Shown here one piece after another: positions 32,719-33,995 of a stretch of DNA of 33,995 nucleotides. Origin of the DNA: Saccoglossus kowalevskii (taxonomy: Eukaryota > Hemichordata > Enteropneusta > Harrimaniidae); the NCBI RefSeq assembly GCF_000003605.2, contig NW_003132861.1, positions 117,121 to 151,115 on the forward strand, read 5' to 3'. The stretch's first letter is position 1. Every line of letters begins with the position of its first letter. The notes under the pieces were generated by a model. That model worked only from the letters and a program-made list of their open reading frames with translations. It did no database searches and was not told the origin of the DNA. The position numbers and the translations under genes were made by a program.

Positions 32719-33006
32719 GTGAGTGTTTATTTATCGTATGATTCGAGCCCTCGTTATTTGTATTATGCAGTTTTTCCTTTCCCACGTGTGCCATGTCGTA
32801 ATATATGACCATTTTCTAGTTTCATTCTGTTTCTGTGTTTGTTGAATATTGTTTTTCTCGCGTGTCACGCCATGACCTGGTTTCTAATATTCAAGTGCGT
32901 GACCGACGGGCTATATGATCGTCATATTTAACACGCTGGGATATGTTACCGTTATTGTCAATATATTGTCACGTGATTTGATCCACCTTGTTGGTATGTC
33001 TTATAG

Positions 33007-33109
33007 CGGGCGCAAACACGATTCGTACGGGTAACTTGCAACTTTCCTGAGAAAGAATTTATCGATGTTCCAATATCCATATCAACTTCCCCAGACGGTG
33101 GAGGTGACC
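33007..33109 (+). CDS. Possible short exon, unknown product
   Basis: Bounded by TCTTATAG (ends 33006) and a donor-like GACC|GTAAGT at 33110. The frame between reads about 34 residues, including VRVTCNFPEKEFIDVP and STSPDGGGD. It shares the order V-T...(L/I)DVP with the candidate exon at 32603. The pyrimidine tract before the acceptor is poor. The start (ATTCGTACGGGTAACTTGCAACT) is partly repeated at 33118-33144, which argues for a repeat rather than a gene. Confidence 0.15.
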
Positions 33110-33144
33110 GTAAGTAGGATTTGTACGGATAATTTACAACTGTC

Positions 33145-33995
33145 ACTCTATAGTTACAACAATGTTGAAATATGAACACAAATTAGCCATATAGTAATAC
33201 ATTAATTATTCACAAATTAAGTGGCGCCAGGGAAGTAAGATTATCACACAATGTAACAAATGGTTTTCATAACATTAGATCATTTGGTAGCACCAATAAA
33301 ACATTTCCTTTCTATGATTGCAATGAGCATATGAACTTTTCTAGGTAATTTGACAACTCCCTGTACAAATCTTGTTTGCACCTGATGTAAGTATCTTTGT
33401 TGTAATTTATAAATACTAATTCGTATATTCCGAACAAACGACCGATCGAAGGAAACGTACTCTGTGACGTAATCAAGTCGTGTGTAGGTAAGTCTTCTGT
33501 GGTCCGGACCCCAAGAACTCCCCTAGATCCGCCACTGAGACCTGCCCCATTATTGTTTAAATTGATTCAACTGTTTACTCGTCATTACATGTATATTCTT
33601 GTGCACACTCGGCGAAAAATATACAGTCTACGCAGATCAAGTTTGCTTTAAAGCAAATGCTGTTACTATGCTATATTTCTACAAATCAAATAATTAAGAC
33701 ACACTTAATCCGTCATCCTCGTAAAATCCAACATTGAAAAGACGCAAAATTTGAAATGTTCACCTATTTTTGCTCTCAAATTTACGACATGTTAATTTTT
33801 TTGTAAAATGTGATAGTAAACACTCACAGGGGCCTGACGATCTAATCGTCTCAATGCATGGACGTCTATGGGACCGAGCGACTATGTCCCGGTACAGGAC
33901 CTTGTCCTTGCTCAAAATAATAAAATTATAGAATTAAAACAGTTTAGTAATGTGAAGCAGCATATGTTATTAAATTTGATCATCACGCTCCGAAA
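33145..33995. other. No supported gene
   Basis: Unassigned. Two GC-richer patches stand out: 33500-33545 (GGTCCGGACCCC...CCCTAGATCCGCCACTGAGACC) and 33828-33905 (ATGGGACCGAGCGACTATGTCCC and GGACCTTGTCC). They could be ends of further dispersed elements, but no partner copy lies in this window. Confidence 0.45.

Noticed and set aside
32736-32752. GATTCGAGCCC (B-box-like) and the GAGCGGGCCTCGAACT word at 32611, considered as tRNA T-arms
   Set aside because: No A-box at the right distance, no acceptor stem, no cloverleaf on either strand.
1-33995. CRISPR array, operon, prophage, retroviral or LTR retrotransposon genes
   Set aside because: The tandem repeats have no unique spacers, the gene structure is intron-bearing animal type, and no reverse transcriptase, integrase or transposase motifs were seen in any frame provided.

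Overview
The window is animal (metazoan) nuclear DNA: AT-rich, intron-bearing, full of short non-autonomous transposon relics and tandem repeats, with no operons or long uninterrupted ORFs. The only gene I can identify firmly is a synaptotagmin. Its exon style, the absence of human-type Alu/L1 repeats, and a dispersed repeat that starts with a palindromic head and a short minisatellite suggest a marine invertebrate. A lophotrochozoan such as a bivalve is my guess, but that is inference and not proven here.

Layout. 1-868: a 63-bp satellite with a 126-bp alternating higher-order structure, running off the left edge. 869-22932: no gene that I can support. This stretch holds five families of dispersed elements, named A to E here. 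Family A is about 330-370 bp with terminal inverted repeats (9.6, 14.7 and 30.5 kb). Family B is about 220-250 bp with TTAA-bounded inverted ends (10.2, 13.9 and 22.7 kb). Family C is about 160-170 bp with TTAA-bounded inverted ends (11.9, 16.3 and 27.4 kb). Family D has a palindromic head and repeated 150-bp modules (12.6, 22.0 and 25.5 kb). Family E is TA-flanked with TTATTTTCGC inverted ends (5.3 and 21.5 kb). The same stretch also has a fold-back element (8.3 kb), direct duplications (7.1 and 20.6 kb), a 17-bp/85-bp higher-order tandem repeat (17.7-18.3 kb) and two CTCF-motif-like sites in divergent orientation (8.8 and 21.2 kb).

22933-26041 (+): four exons of a synaptotagmin of the Syt3/6/9/10 class, most like Syt10. 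They encode a transmembrane segment, a polar linker, C2A with all five calcium-ligand Asp, and C2B with four Asp plus Glu, ending after a WHPL motif. The first exon (lumenal N-terminus) was not located. The protein should be a vesicle or plasma-membrane calcium sensor for exocytosis.

26042-33995: no firmly identified gene. I mark four low-confidence coding-like segments: 27815-27967; 29330-29631 (CUB-like, followed by an AATAAA); 32603-32718 (Ig-like linker); and 33007-33109. The rest is diverged tandem repeats at 31.1-31.65 and 31.87-32.2 kb, plus unassigned AT-rich sequence.
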